Positions 19,565 to 28,310 are shown, numbered from the stretch's first letter. The stretch: DNA of 64,000 nucleotides from Olleya sp. Hel_I_94 (GCF_007827365.1 NZ_VISI01000002.1:1617001-1681000); one strand, 5' to 3'. The notes: a model not told the origin generated them from the sequence alone. Translations and numbers: made by a program.

Positions 19565-20542
19565 TTATTTATACATTACCTTTTTAACAGCTGTGATAAC
19601 ATCTTTATGGTCTGGTAACCACTCTGCTAACAATACTGGAGAGTAAGGTGCAGGTGTATCTGCTGTATTAATTTTTATAACTGGTGCATCTAAATAGTCA
19701 AATGCTTCGCTTTGTACTAAATATGTAATTTCTGTCGCTACGTTACCAAAAGGCCAAGCTTCTTCTAAAACAATTAAACGATTAGTCTTTTTAACAGACT
19801 TTAAAATAGCAGCTCTATCCATTGGACGCACTGTACGTAAATCGATAATCTCACAAGATATACCTTCTTCAGCTAATTTATCTGCTGCGATATAAGCTTC
19901 TTTAATAATCTTACCAAAAGATACGATAGTTACATCTGTACCTTCTCTTTTTATTTCGGCAACACCTAATGGTATTGTGTATTCTCCTTCTGGCACTTCT
20001 CCTTTATCACCATACATTTGCTCGCTTTCCATAAAGATCACAGGATCGTTATCACGAATTGCAGATTTTAATAACCCTTTAGCATCATATGGATTTGATG
20101 GCACTACAACTTTTAAACCTGGTGTGTTTGCAAACCAGTTTTCAAAAGCTTGAGAGTGTGTTGCTGCTAATTGTCCTGCACTTGCTGTTGGACCTCTAAA
20201 TACTATTGGACAATTAAATTGACCTCCAGACATTTGTCTAATTTTAGCTGCATTATTAATTATTTGGTCAATACCAACTAACGAAAAGTTAAACGTCATG
20301 TATTCTACGATTGGTCTGTTACCTGTCATGGTAGACCCAATAGCGATACCTGCAAAACCAAGTTCGGCAATTGGTGTATCAATAACACGTTTTGCACCAA
20401 ACTCATCTAACATCCCTTTTGACGCTTTATAAGCACCATTATATTCTGCTACTTCTTCTCCCATTAAAAAAATGCTCTCATCTCTACGCATTTCTTCGCT
20501 CATGGCTTCGCAAATAGCTTCTCTAAATTGAATTGTCTTCAT
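19565..20542 (-). CDS. pdhB: Pyruvate dehydrogenase complex E1 component, beta subunit
   Basis: E1 beta pairs with E1 alpha to decarboxylate pyruvate using thiamine diphosphate, feeding acetyl-CoA into the TCA cycle. The 325-residue protein matches the family length. It has the expected segments: FLMGEEVAEYNGAYKASKGM near residue 25, RVIDTPIAELGFAG, HSQAFENWFANTPGLKVVVPS and the C-terminal DTPAPYSPVL. Branched-chain E1 beta subunits are close relatives, so the exact 2-oxoacid is inferred. The alpha subunit is not adjacent in this window. The gene is divergent from etfBA, across a 240-base region with an 18-base palindrome. Confidence 0.93.
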   Translation of the reverse strand: MKTIQFREAICEAMSEEMRRDESIFLMGEEVAEYNGAYKASKGMLDEFGAKRVIDTPIAELGFAGIAIGSTMTGNRPIVEYMTFNFSLVGIDQIINNAAKIRQMSGGQFNCPIVFRGPTASAGQLAATHSQAFENWFANTPGLKVVVPSNPYDAKGLLKSAIRDNDPVIFMESEQMYGDKGEVPEGEYTIPLGVAEIKREGTDVTIVSFGKIIKEAYIAADKLAEEGISCEIIDLRTVRPMDRAAILKSVKKTNRLIVLEEAWPFGNVATEITYLVQSEAFDYLDAPVIKINTADTPAPYSPVLLAEWLPDHKDVITAVKKVMYK

Positions 20543-20612
20543 CTAATTAATAATTTGAAAAGCAAAAATAACAATAAATGAAAAACTTTAGACTAAAGAA
20601 TTATTTAAAATT

Positions 20613-20630
20613 TACTATGCATGCATAGTA
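20613..20630. promoter_or_regulatory. Perfect 18-base palindrome between pdhB and etfB, possible operator
   Basis: TACTATGCATGCATAGTA reads the same on both strands. It sits in the divergent region, about 70 bases upstream of pdhB and 155 bases upstream of etfB. The downstream TATCTTCG at 20651 resembles a -7 box for etfB. Binding by a regulator is inference. Confidence 0.4.
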
Positions 20631-20784
20631 TTTTTTCAAAATAAAATAATTATCTTCGTAACCGTAAGATTTAAGCGCATTTTTTATGCCTAAATTTGTT
20701 CAAAAATAAAATTAAGGTTAGACGTACTATATCGTTATAGTTGATTACATCTAACGTAACAGAACTCATAAAAAACAAAAAAAT

Positions 20785-21531
20785 ATGAAAATTTTAGTGT
20801 GTATTAGTCATGTACCAGATACGACATCAAAAATTAATTTTACAGATGGAGATTCAAAATTTGACACAACTGGAGTACAATTTGTAATTAATCCTAATGA
20901 CGAATTTGGTTTAACACGTGCTATGTGGTTTAAAGAAAAACAAGGTGCATCTGTAGATGTTATTAATGTTGGAGGTCCTGAAACAGAACCTACATTACGT
21001 AAAGCATTAGCTATTGGTGCAGACTCTGCAATTAGAGTGAATACTGAAGCTAAAGATGGTTACCAAGTCGCTAAAGAAATTGCTAAAGTTGTAAAAGATG
21101 GTGGTTATGATTTAGTAATTGCTGGTCGTGAGTCTATTGATTATAATGGAGGTATGGTACCTGGTATGATTGCAGAAATGGTTGACGCTAATTTTGTAAC
21201 TAATTGTATTAGTTTGGAATTAGATGGTACTAACGCTAAAGCTGTTAGAGAAATTGATGGTGGTAAAGAAAGCGTATCTACTGCACTACCTTTAGTAATT
21301 GGTGGTCAAAAAGGATTAGTTGAAGAGAGTGATTTACGTATACCAAATATGAGAGGTATTATGCAAGCACGTCAAAAACCATTAAATGTTTTAGAACCAA
21401 TAGGTGCATCAGTAGAAACAGCGTCTGTTAAGTTTGAAAAACCAGCTCCAAAAGGTGCTGTAACGTTAGTGTCGCCAGATAATTTAGATGAATTAATTAA
21501 CTTACTTCATAACGAAGCTAAAGTCATTTAA
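20785..21531 (+). CDS. etfB: Electron transfer flavoprotein, beta subunit
   Basis: EtfB forms the AMP-binding half of the heterodimer that passes electrons from acyl-CoA and other dehydrogenases to the quinone pool. The 248-residue protein starts with the typical MKILVCISHVPDTTSKI. It contains the family segment EIDGGKESVSTALPLVIGGQKGL and LRIPNMRGIMQARQKP, which matches the ETF beta signature region. The stop is 29 bases before etfA, so the two form an operon. The pair is the housekeeping, non-nitrogen-fixing type, judging by its length and context. Confidence 0.96.
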   Translation: MKILVCISHVPDTTSKINFTDGDSKFDTTGVQFVINPNDEFGLTRAMWFKEKQGASVDVINVGGPETEPTLRKALAIGADSAIRVNTEAKDGYQVAKEIAKVVKDGGYDLVIAGRESIDYNGGMVPGMIAEMVDANFVTNCISLELDGTNAKAVREIDGGKESVSTALPLVIGGQKGLVEESDLRIPNMRGIMQARQKPLNVLEPIGASVETASVKFEKPAPKGAVTLVSPDNLDELINLLHNEAKVI

Positions 21532-21560
21532 TTAGTAATTAATCTTAAAACAAAAAAAAC

Positions 21561-22523
21561 ATGTCAGTTTTAGTATATACAGAATCAGAAAACGGAACCT
21601 TTAAAAAAACAGCTTTTGAAGTTGCTTCTTACGCCAAAGCAGTCGCTGACCAATTAGGTACAACAGTTACAGCAGTTGCAGTTAACGCCAATGATGTTTC
21701 AGAATTAGGAAAATACGGAGTAGATAAAGTATTAAAAGTATCTGATGATGCTTTAAAAAACTTTAATGCAAAATCATACGCTTCGGCAATTGCACAAGCA
21801 GCAAAAAACGAAGGGACTAAGGTCGTAATATTAAGTCAAAGTGCAGATAGCAAATATTTAGCACCAATATTATCTGTAGGTTTAGAAGCAGGTTACGCAT
21901 CCAATGTAATGGAAGTACCAACTTCAACAGCTCCTTTTACAGTTAAACGTACTGCTTTTACAAATAAAGCATTTAACTTAACAACAATAGATACAGATGT
22001 TAAAATTGTTGGAGTCTCTAACAATTCTTACGGATTAGTAGAAAATAATGGTGCAGCTGCAGCTGAAGATTTTTCGCCTAGCTTACCAACTTCGGGTGTA
22101 AATGTAGAGTCTGTAGACAAAGCAACAGATAAAGTTACAATTGCTGATGCAGAAATAGTAGTATCTGCAGGTCGTGGAATGAAAGGACCAGAAAACTGGG
22201 GAATGATTGAAGAGTTAGCAGATGTTCTAGGTGCAGCAACAGCATGCTCTAAACCAGTATCTGACTTAGGCTGGAGACCTCATAGTGAGCACGTTGGACA
22301 AACAGGAAAACCTGTAGCTTCTAACTTATACATTGCTATCGGAATATCTGGAGCTATACAGCATTTAGCAGGTATTAATGCCTCTAAAGTAAAAGTAGTT
22401 GTTAACACAGATCCAGAAGCACCTTTCTTTAAAGCAGCAGATTATGGTGTTGTTGGAGATGCTTTTGAAGTTGTCCCACAACTTATTGAAAAATTAAAAG
22501 CGTTTAAAGCAGCAAACGCATAA
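21561..22523 (+). CDS. etfA: Electron transfer flavoprotein, alpha subunit
   Basis: EtfA binds the FAD that carries electrons in the ETF heterodimer. The 320-residue protein has the N-terminal nucleotide-binding-like domain. The FAD-binding C-terminal domain has VSAGRGMKGPENW, ACSKPVSDLGWRPHSEHVGQTGK and LYIAIGISGAIQHLAGI. In the second motif a lysine stands where many family members have arginine (SK rather than SR). The gene directly follows etfB. Between its stop and the next gene lies an extended RNA-like hairpin (22553-22622). Confidence 0.96.
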   Translation: MSVLVYTESENGTFKKTAFEVASYAKAVADQLGTTVTAVAVNANDVSELGKYGVDKVLKVSDDALKNFNAKSYASAIAQAAKNEGTKVVILSQSADSKYLAPILSVGLEAGYASNVMEVPTSTAPFTVKRTAFTNKAFNLTTIDTDVKIVGVSNNSYGLVENNGAAAAEDFSPSLPTSGVNVESVDKATDKVTIADAEIVVSAGRGMKGPENWGMIEELADVLGAATACSKPVSDLGWRPHSEHVGQTGKPVASNLYIAIGISGAIQHLAGINASKVKVVVNTDPEAPFFKAADYGVVGDAFEVVPQLIEKLKAFKAANA

Positions 22524-22552
22524 TTTTTTATAAATTTAAGTTCTATTAACAA

Positions 22553-22629
22553 AGGACTGTTTAAATTATGTACAAAAACTGCCTAGTGCAGTTTGGTAAA
22601 GTCCTAATTTAAGCAGTTCTTTGCTTTTT
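22553..22629 (+). ncRNA. Nested hairpin structure between etfA and the bifunctional-nuclease gene (terminator, attenuator or leader element)
   Basis: Bases 22553-22569 pair with 22606-22622 over 17 positions with only two G-U pairs. The enclosed segment holds a second perfect stem (AAACTGC 22577-22583 with GCAGTTT 22589-22595). Alternative pairings exist: AGGACT (22554-22559) can pair with AGTCCT (22601-22606), and AACTGC can pair with the second GCAGTT copy at 22614-22619. Five T follow at 22625. The structure is read directly from the bases; its role is not known. Confidence 0.45.
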
Positions 22630-22636
22630 AAATACT

Positions 22637-23245
22637 ATGAGTTTAGTCCGATTAAATATAAAAGGCATATCGTATAGCCAAACACAAAATGGCGCTTACG
22701 CACTAATTTTAAACGAATTAGATGGCGACCGAAAACTACCAATTGTCATTGGTGCTTTTGAGGCGCAATCCATTGCTATAGCTTTAGAAAAAGAAATAAG
22801 ACCTCCAAGACCATTAACTCACGATTTATTTAAAAACTTTGCTGACCGCTTTGATATTGTAGTCAAACAAGTCATTATACATAAATTGGTAGATGGTGTT
22901 TTCTATTCTTCTTTAATTTGCGAACGCGATAATATTGAAGAAATTATAGATGCTAGAACTAGTGACGCTATAGCCTTAGCTTTACGTTTTGATGCTCCTA
23001 TTTTTACTTATAAAAACATATTAGATAAAGCAGGAATCTATTTAAAAGTAGATCCCACAAAAGAAGAGGATCCAGATAATATCTTAATTGAAGATATTAT
23101 TAACGAGGAATTAGAGATGGAACCTTCTCAAGACGATTATATTTCCAAAACAGTAGAAGAATTACACAACCTTCTAGACGAAGCTGTAACTAACGAAGAT
23201 TACGAAAAAGCAGCTAAAATAAGAGACGAAATCTCTAAACGATAA
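22637..23245 (+). CDS. Bifunctional nuclease (DUF151) domain protein with C-terminal UVR motif
   Basis: The N-terminal two-thirds matches the bifunctional nuclease / DUF151 family (LPIVIGAFEAQSIAIALE, RPPRPLTHDL, RTSDAIALALR). Plant and bacterial members of this family have been linked to DNase and RNase activity. Residues 170-202 (TVEELHNLLDEAV through KAAKIRDEISKR) form a UvrB/UvrC-type helical hairpin. That motif is a protein-contact element seen in UvrB, UvrC and Clp regulators. The combination is usual for this lineage. The gene starts 113 bases after etfA and ends 10 bases before the nucleoside transporter, so it is probably co-transcribed with the latter. Confidence 0.88.
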   Translation: MSLVRLNIKGISYSQTQNGAYALILNELDGDRKLPIVIGAFEAQSIAIALEKEIRPPRPLTHDLFKNFADRFDIVVKQVIIHKLVDGVFYSSLICERDNIEEIIDARTSDAIALALRFDAPIFTYKNILDKAGIYLKVDPTKEEDPDNILIEDIINEELEMEPSQDDYISKTVEELHNLLDEAVTNEDYEKAAKIRDEISKR

Positions 23246-23255
23246 TCCCTTTACA

Positions 23256-24944
23256 ATGAAACATTTTGCACTTGCTATTGTAGCGACCCTAATAAGTATT
23301 ACGTCTATTTTTGCCCAAGACATTGAAAAAGATTGGCAACTCGAGGCAAGCAAAACAAAACTAGACTCTACAAGTACTAACCTTTTGGTTAATGACGTAC
23401 TTACTTTAAAAGAAGGTGCATTTACGCACAATAATCAAACGGGAGATTATCTATTTCAAAATAATGTATTAGTTTTTTATTACGATACACCAGCAGATGT
23501 AACTAAACGACTTAAAGTACAAACACTAACAGACTCTACATTAGTATTTAAAGAAAAACAAAATGTCTATTCTTTTAAAATAAAAGAAAAAACAGCTGCT
23601 CAGCTAGCAGTATCAGAAGCTAATAAAATTATACCAAGCGAAGGATTTTCGTTTAATAGTTTATGGCGTGGTGCCTTAGGTATGGTAGCCCTAATTTTTA
23701 TCTCGTTTTTATTTAGTAGTAATCGTAAAGCAATCGATTGGAAGATTGTTGGAATAGGTTTAGCCTTCCAGCTATTAATTGCTATTGGTGTTTTAAAAGT
23801 TGAATTTATTAAAACTGCTTTCGAGTTTGTTGGTGGTTTATTTATAAGTGTATTAGATTTTACCAGAGCAGGAAGTAAATTTCTATTTGAAGGTTTAGTG
23901 GTAGATATGGATACCTTTGGATTTATTTTTGCTTTTCAAGTTTTACCAACTATTATATTCTTCTCTGCATTAACGTCTTTATTATTTTATTTAGGTATTA
24001 TCCAACGTGTAGTAAAAGCTATGGCTTGGCTATTATCTAAAGCACTTAAAATATCTGGAGCAGAAAGTTTAAGTGTAGCAGGAAATATCTTTTTAGGCCA
24101 AACAGAAGCTCCTTTACTTATTAAGGCATACCTAGAAAAAATGACTAAATCAGAAATGCTATTAGTTATGATTGGTGGTATGGCAACAGTTGCAGGAGCA
24201 GTACTTGCTGCCTACATAGGCTTCTTAGGAGGAGATGATGAAGCTTTAAGATTATTTTATGCTAAGCACCTATTAGCAGCATCTGTAATGGCAGCTCCAG
24301 GAGCGATAGTAATCTCAAAAATACTATTTCCACAAACAGAAGAGGTAAACACTGACGTTGAAGTGTCTCAAGATAAAATAGGATCAAACATTTTAGATGC
24401 TATAGCAAACGGAACGACTGAAGGATTAAAATTAGCTGTTAATGTTGGTGCCATGCTATTAGTTTTTGTTGCATTTATTGCAATGGTTAACGGAATCCTT
24501 GGATGGGTTGGAGATGTTACTTCTTTAAACGAATGGATTGAACATAATACAAGCTACACTGCCTTATCATTAGAGCTTATTTTGGGTTACATATTTGCAC
24601 CTTTAATGTGGTTAATTGGTGTTGCACAAACAGATATGGCACTTATGGGACAGTTATTAGGTATTAAATTAGCAGCAAGTGAGTTTGTTGGATACATCCA
24701 ATTAGCAGAACTTAAAGACGTTGCCCAAGCAACACACTTAACTTACGAAAAATCTATAATTATGGCAACGTATATGCTTTGTGGTTTCGCCAACTTTGCA
24801 TCTATAGGAATTCAAATTGGTGGCATTGGATCATTAGCTCCAGGACAACGTAAAACGTTATCTAAATTTGGAATGAAAGCATTATTGGGAGGTACTATAG
24901 CCTCACTAATTTCTGCTACAATTGCTGGTATGATTATTGGATAG
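23256..24944 (+). CDS. Concentrative nucleoside transporter (NupC/CNT family) with N-terminal secreted domain
   Basis: The C-terminal part (from about residue 135) is a CNT-family Na+- or H+-coupled nucleoside importer. It has VLPTIIFFSALTSLLFYLG, the AGNIFLGQTEAPLL signature and the C-terminal MLCGFANFASIGIQIGG motif. Ahead of it lies an unusual N-terminus: a signal peptide (about 1-20, ITSIFAQ) and then a roughly 100-residue soluble, beta-rich domain. This domain would face the periplasm. CNT proteins of other phyla are about 400 residues, so this 562-residue form is a fusion. It supplies nucleosides to the salvage kinases found elsewhere in the window. A terminator follows. Confidence 0.9.
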   Translation: MKHFALAIVATLISITSIFAQDIEKDWQLEASKTKLDSTSTNLLVNDVLTLKEGAFTHNNQTGDYLFQNNVLVFYYDTPADVTKRLKVQTLTDSTLVFKEKQNVYSFKIKEKTAAQLAVSEANKIIPSEGFSFNSLWRGALGMVALIFISFLFSSNRKAIDWKIVGIGLAFQLLIAIGVLKVEFIKTAFEFVGGLFISVLDFTRAGSKFLFEGLVVDMDTFGFIFAFQVLPTIIFFSALTSLLFYLGIIQRVVKAMAWLLSKALKISGAESLSVAGNIFLGQTEAPLLIKAYLEKMTKSEMLLVMIGGMATVAGAVLAAYIGFLGGDDEALRLFYAKHLLAASVMAAPGAIVISKILFPQTEEVNTDVEVSQDKIGSNILDAIANGTTEGLKLAVNVGAMLLVFVAFIAMVNGILGWVGDVTSLNEWIEHNTSYTALSLELILGYIFAPLMWLIGVAQTDMALMGQLLGIKLAASEFVGYIQLAELKDVAQATHLTYEKSIIMATYMLCGFANFASIGIQIGGIGSLAPGQRKTLSKFGMKALLGGTIASLISATIAGMIIG

Positions 24945-24972
24945 ACAGTTAATAACTTTTTATATATATTTT

Positions 24973-25003
24973 AGGGTTGACATTTTAATGTTAACCCTTT
25001 TTT
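24973..25003 (+). terminator. Rho-independent terminator after the nucleoside transporter gene
   Basis: The arms AGGGTTGACAT and ATGTTAACCCT pair with one G-T and a short T/A loop, and a T run follows. Confidence 0.82.
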
Positions 25004-25034
25004 ATACTTTTAAATTCTTGAAAATTTAATAAAA

Positions 25035-25859
25035 ATGAAACAATACCACGACCTAGTACAACATATATTAGAACACGGAAACGAAAAAGGAGATCGTACA
25101 GGAACAGGAACAAAAAGTGTTTTTGGTTATCAAATGCGTTTTGATTTAAGTGAAGGTTTTCCAATGGTAACCACTAAGAAATTACATTTAAAATCCATTA
25201 TATATGAATTATTATGGTTTTTAAAAGGCGATACAAACATTAAGTATTTAACTGAAAACGGAGTCAAAATCTGGAATGATTGGGCAGATGAGAACGGAGA
25301 TTTAGGACCTGTTTATGGACACCAATGGAGAAATTGGAATAGTGATGAAATAGACCAAATTAAAGATGTTATACATAGCTTAAAAAACAATCCAGATAGT
25401 AGACGTATGTTAGTATCGGCTTGGAATCCTTCAGTATTGCCAGACAACTCAAAAAGTTTTTCAGAAAACGTTGCCAATGGTAAAGCTGCATTACCACCTT
25501 GTCATGCTTTTTTTCAGTTTTATGTAGCAGATGGTAAGCTTTCGTGTCAATTATACCAACGTAGTGCTGATACGTTTTTAGGTGTTCCTTTTAATATTGC
25601 TTCATATGCATTATTTACTATGATGATGGCTCAAGTTTGTGGTTATGAAGCAGGTGATTTTATACACACCTTTGGAGATGCACATATTTATAGCAATCAT
25701 TTTGAACAATTAGAATTACAACTTTCTAGAGACATTAGACCATTGCCAACAATGAAAATAAACCCTGATGTTAAAGATATTTTTGAATTTAAATTTGAAG
25801 ATTTTACCTTAGAAAATTATAATCCACATCCACACATAAAAGGTGCAGTAGCTGTATAA
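25035..25859 (+). CDS. thyA: Thymidylate synthase
   Basis: ThyA methylates dUMP to dTMP using methylenetetrahydrofolate and releases dihydrofolate, which DHFR must recycle. The 274-residue protein shows the folate/nucleotide-binding DRTGTGT near residue 20 and the catalytic cysteine in [10 protein letters not shown] (Cys156). It also has [21 protein letters not shown] and ends [10 protein letters not shown], the usual C-terminal latch. A short insertion at residues 139-149 ([11 protein letters not shown]) makes it slightly longer than the E. coli enzyme. A DHFR-fusion gene lies about 1.5 kb downstream on the same strand, which keeps the folate cycle genes close together. Confidence 0.97.
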   Translation: MKQYHDLVQHILEHGNEKGDRTGTGTKSVFGYQMRFDLSEGFPMVTTKKLHLKSIIYELLWFLKGDTNIKYLTENGVKIWNDWADENGDLGPVYGHQWRNWNSDEIDQIKDVIHSLKNNPDSRRMLVSAWNPSVLPDNSKSFSENVANGKAALPPCHAFFQFYVADGKLSCQLYQRSADTFLGVPFNIASYALFTMMMAQVCGYEAGDFIHTFGDAHIYSNHFEQLELQLSRDIRPLPTMKINPDVKDIFEFKFEDFTLENYNPHPHIKGAVAV

Positions 25860-25868
25860 ATTTATCAA

Positions 25869-26747
25869 ATGAAGTATATTTATTTATGTTTATTTTTATT
25901 TTCAAGTTTTACATTTAGCCAATCTAAACCTGAATATAATCGCGAAAAAGCAATATTTCCTGGTTGCCAGAGTGCAGAGGATTTAGAGTTATGTTTTGAA
26001 GATAAGGTTTTACAATTCATAGATTCTTCATTAACAAAAAGTATAAAAACTAAAATAATCCGTTATTCAAAAAAAGATACACTAGACCTATCTGCCAATT
26101 TATTTTTTAACGAAGAAGGAGATTTAATAAAAAAAATGTCTGGATTTCATATTTATATGGACAGTTTAAAAAATGAATTAAATTATCTTGAGGATAGTTT
26201 TCCCAAAGTATTACCTGTATTAGACAAATATGATAATGGAGTTGCCGATTATAAAAACCTACTCTTAGGTTTTAAAATTAATAGAGCAGATAGTACCATT
26301 ATACCAATAAAAAACTACATACCTAAAGATGTTCCGTTTTCTCTAGTAGAACAAGTACCTGTATATCCAGGTTGCGCTCCAAGTTTACCCCAAGAAGCAG
26401 CAAGAAAATGTATGAGCAATGCTATTGGCAGACATGTGCTACAAAATTTTAATACTAACTTAGCATCTACACTTAATTTGCCTTCTGGAGTTATCAGAAT
26501 ATATGTTGGTTTTAAGATAGACAAAGACGCCAAAGTTGTAAACATCCTAACTAGAGCGCCACATCCTGCTTTAGAAAAAGAAGCCAAAAGAGTAATAAAA
26601 CTTTTACCTCAACTAGAATCACCAGGAATGCAAAAAGGTAAGGCAGTAAACGTTCCTTACGGTTTACCAATAACCTTTAATATTGCAGAAACAGCTGCTC
26701 AAAGAAAAGAACGTAAAAGACTTAAACGAAAAAAAAGAAAGGAATAA
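25869..26747 (+). CDS. Secreted protein with TonB C-terminal-like domain
   Basis: This 292-residue protein has a signal peptide (MKYIYLCLFLFSSFTFSQS) and cysteine-containing PGC motifs (IFPGCQ, VYPGCA). A TonB-C-like domain lies near residues 200-275 (IRIYVGFKIDKDAKVVNI, HPALEKEAKRVIKLLPQL, GKAVNVPYGLPITFNI). Unlike a true TonB it has no membrane anchor plus proline-rich linker, so it probably does not transduce energy from ExbBD. Proteins of this kind are common and uncharacterised in flavobacteria. It starts 9 bases after thyA and is probably co-transcribed. The C-terminus is strongly basic. Confidence 0.8.
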   Translation: MKYIYLCLFLFSSFTFSQSKPEYNREKAIFPGCQSAEDLELCFEDKVLQFIDSSLTKSIKTKIIRYSKKDTLDLSANLFFNEEGDLIKKMSGFHIYMDSLKNELNYLEDSFPKVLPVLDKYDNGVADYKNLLLGFKINRADSTIIPIKNYIPKDVPFSLVEQVPVYPGCAPSLPQEAARKCMSNAIGRHVLQNFNTNLASTLNLPSGVIRIYVGFKIDKDAKVVNILTRAPHPALEKEAKRVIKLLPQLESPGMQKGKAVNVPYGLPITFNIAETAAQRKERKRLKRKKRKE

Positions 26748-26776
26748 CTGTTGACCGATTTTAGCATTTTAAAGCC

Positions 26777-27073
26777 TTATAACTTTATAACACTATTATC
26801 TGTGGCTGCATAATCACTCCATACATAAGCGTCTGCCTCGACTTCGTTTTCCCATTGTCCATCAACAACATATTTAAACTCGTAAGCCTGACCAGCTTCT
26901 AGATTTACAGTCCCTTTAAACGTTCCGTTTTTTAACTTTTTTAATGGTTCGGCTGCAGTATTCCATTCATTCCAATTACCTGCAACAGTAACTTTCTTTG
27001 CTCCTGCTGCAGGAACAGTAAAAGTGACTTTACAAATTGGTTTACTTTTCAAAAATTGTTTCTTAATAGCCAT
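26777..27073 (-). CDS. Small stand-alone CBM48-like (isoamylase early-set / AMPK glycogen-binding) domain protein
   Basis: The whole 98-residue protein is one beta-sandwich domain of the glycogen-binding type. The markers are VTVAGNWNEWNT (tryptophan-rich sugar platform), the lysine in PLKKLKNGTFKG, and YEFKYVVDGQWENE. Such domains normally precede catalytic domains of branching or debranching enzymes or occur in AMPK beta subunits, so a free-standing copy suggests a binding or regulatory role. No glycogen enzyme is present in this window. It is convergent with the upstream TonB-C gene. The 260 bases beyond its start contain no gene. Confidence 0.82.
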   Translation of the reverse strand: MAIKKQFLKSKPICKVTFTVPAAGAKKVTVAGNWNEWNTAAEPLKKLKNGTFKGTVNLEAGQAYEFKYVVDGQWENEVEADAYVWSDYAATDNSVIKL

Positions 27074-27335
27074 AATATTAATGTTTTAAAGCTTTAAAAT
27101 TAGATAAGATTTTTTCAGTCATCAACATAAAAATTAATTAATTTTAAACTTTTATGAGATTATTAAAATTAACGCTTAAAATCAGCATTTTCATTAAATT
27201 AAGTGTACTAAATTGTTAATAATAACAGCTCAAAAACAACTGTAAATAACTGACAATCAAACTAAATCGATTTCGTTTAAAATTTACAAAATCAAATATC
27301 ATAAAATCATTAACTTTACATTATAATAGTTAGCT

Positions 27336-28247
27336 ATGTTTGGATTAAAGAAAAAAGAAAAACCGCAAATAGATAAAGAACAGTTAGAATTAATAAAAAA
27401 TGCACAACGCAGGATTAAGCAAAAAAAGCGATTATACGCTCATTTTGTAATTTTCTTAATTGGGGCAGTTTTTTTAATAGTTGCAAATACAGTTTTAGGC
27501 ATTGGCAAAGACACTAAGTTTTTTGGCATTAATTGGTTTGTATTTGCCATAATGGCTTGGTTATTTATCTTTTTATACCATGTATTTAATGTGTTTGTAA
27601 CCTCTAAATTTATGGGTAAAGAATGGGAAGATCAACAGTTAGCCAAACTTGTAAATAAACAAAACGTTAGAATAGAAAAACTTAAACTACAAGTTGAAAA
27701 AGAAGATCTAACCATTGCTAAAAGTGAAGTTTTTAATAAACAACAAACTAAAGCTATAAACAATCTAACCATGATTGTTGCTGCTGGCGAAAATAATGAA
27801 ATTGGTAAAAACAACGACCTTATATGGCATTTACGCGACGATTTAAAACGTTTTAAGGCCTTAACTTCTAGTCACTACATTATTATGGGTCGCAAAACGT
27901 TTGAGAGCTTTCCAAAGCCACTACCAAATCGTACTCATATAGTAATATCTAGGCAATCTAATTATAAAGCACCTGAAGGTATCATAGTTGTTGGTAGTAT
28001 AGAAGAAGCTATTAACTTAGCTAAAAATGATTCGCAACCCTTTATAATTGGTGGAGGAGAAATTTATAAACTAGCCATGCCTTATGCGTCCAAAATTGAA
28101 TTAACTCGTGTACATTCTAATTTTGATGCAGACACCTTTTTTCCTGAAATTGATAGGACACAATGGAAAGAAACCGCAAACACCTTTCATAAAAAAGATG
28201 AAAATCATGAATTTGAATTTTCTTTTTTAACTTTCCAAAGAGTGTAA
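27336..28247 (+). CDS. folA: Dihydrofolate reductase with N-terminal two-helix membrane (2TM) domain
   Basis: Residues 145-303 are a complete dihydrofolate reductase, reducing DHF to THF with NADPH. Its motifs are MIVAAGENNEIGKNNDLIWHL, the catalytic aspartate in RDDLKRF (Asp169, equivalent to E. coli Asp27), YIIMGRKTFESFP and FIIGGGEIYKLAM. Residues 1-110 are a 2TM domain: a basic cytosolic start, helices at about 35-55 and 66-88, then VTSKFMGKEWEDQQL. A charged coiled-coil-like linker (about 100-140) joins them. Ordinary DHFR is soluble and about 160 residues, so this is a membrane-tethered version. The frame is continuous through the junction. It probably recycles the DHF made by ThyA nearby. 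Confidence 0.92.
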   Translation: MFGLKKKEKPQIDKEQLELIKNAQRRIKQKKRLYAHFVIFLIGAVFLIVANTVLGIGKDTKFFGINWFVFAIMAWLFIFLYHVFNVFVTSKFMGKEWEDQQLAKLVNKQNVRIEKLKLQVEKEDLTIAKSEVFNKQQTKAINNLTMIVAAGENNEIGKNNDLIWHLRDDLKRFKALTSSHYIIMGRKTFESFPKPLPNRTHIVISRQSNYKAPEGIIVVGSIEEAINLAKNDSQPFIIGGGEIYKLAMPYASKIELTRVHSNFDADTFFPEIDRTQWKETANTFHKKDENHEFEFSFLTFQRV

Positions 28248-28310
28248 TCAACTTTATAACAACCACATAAAACAACTTAAATTAATTTTAATTCAAGTTT
28301 AACACCAAAA

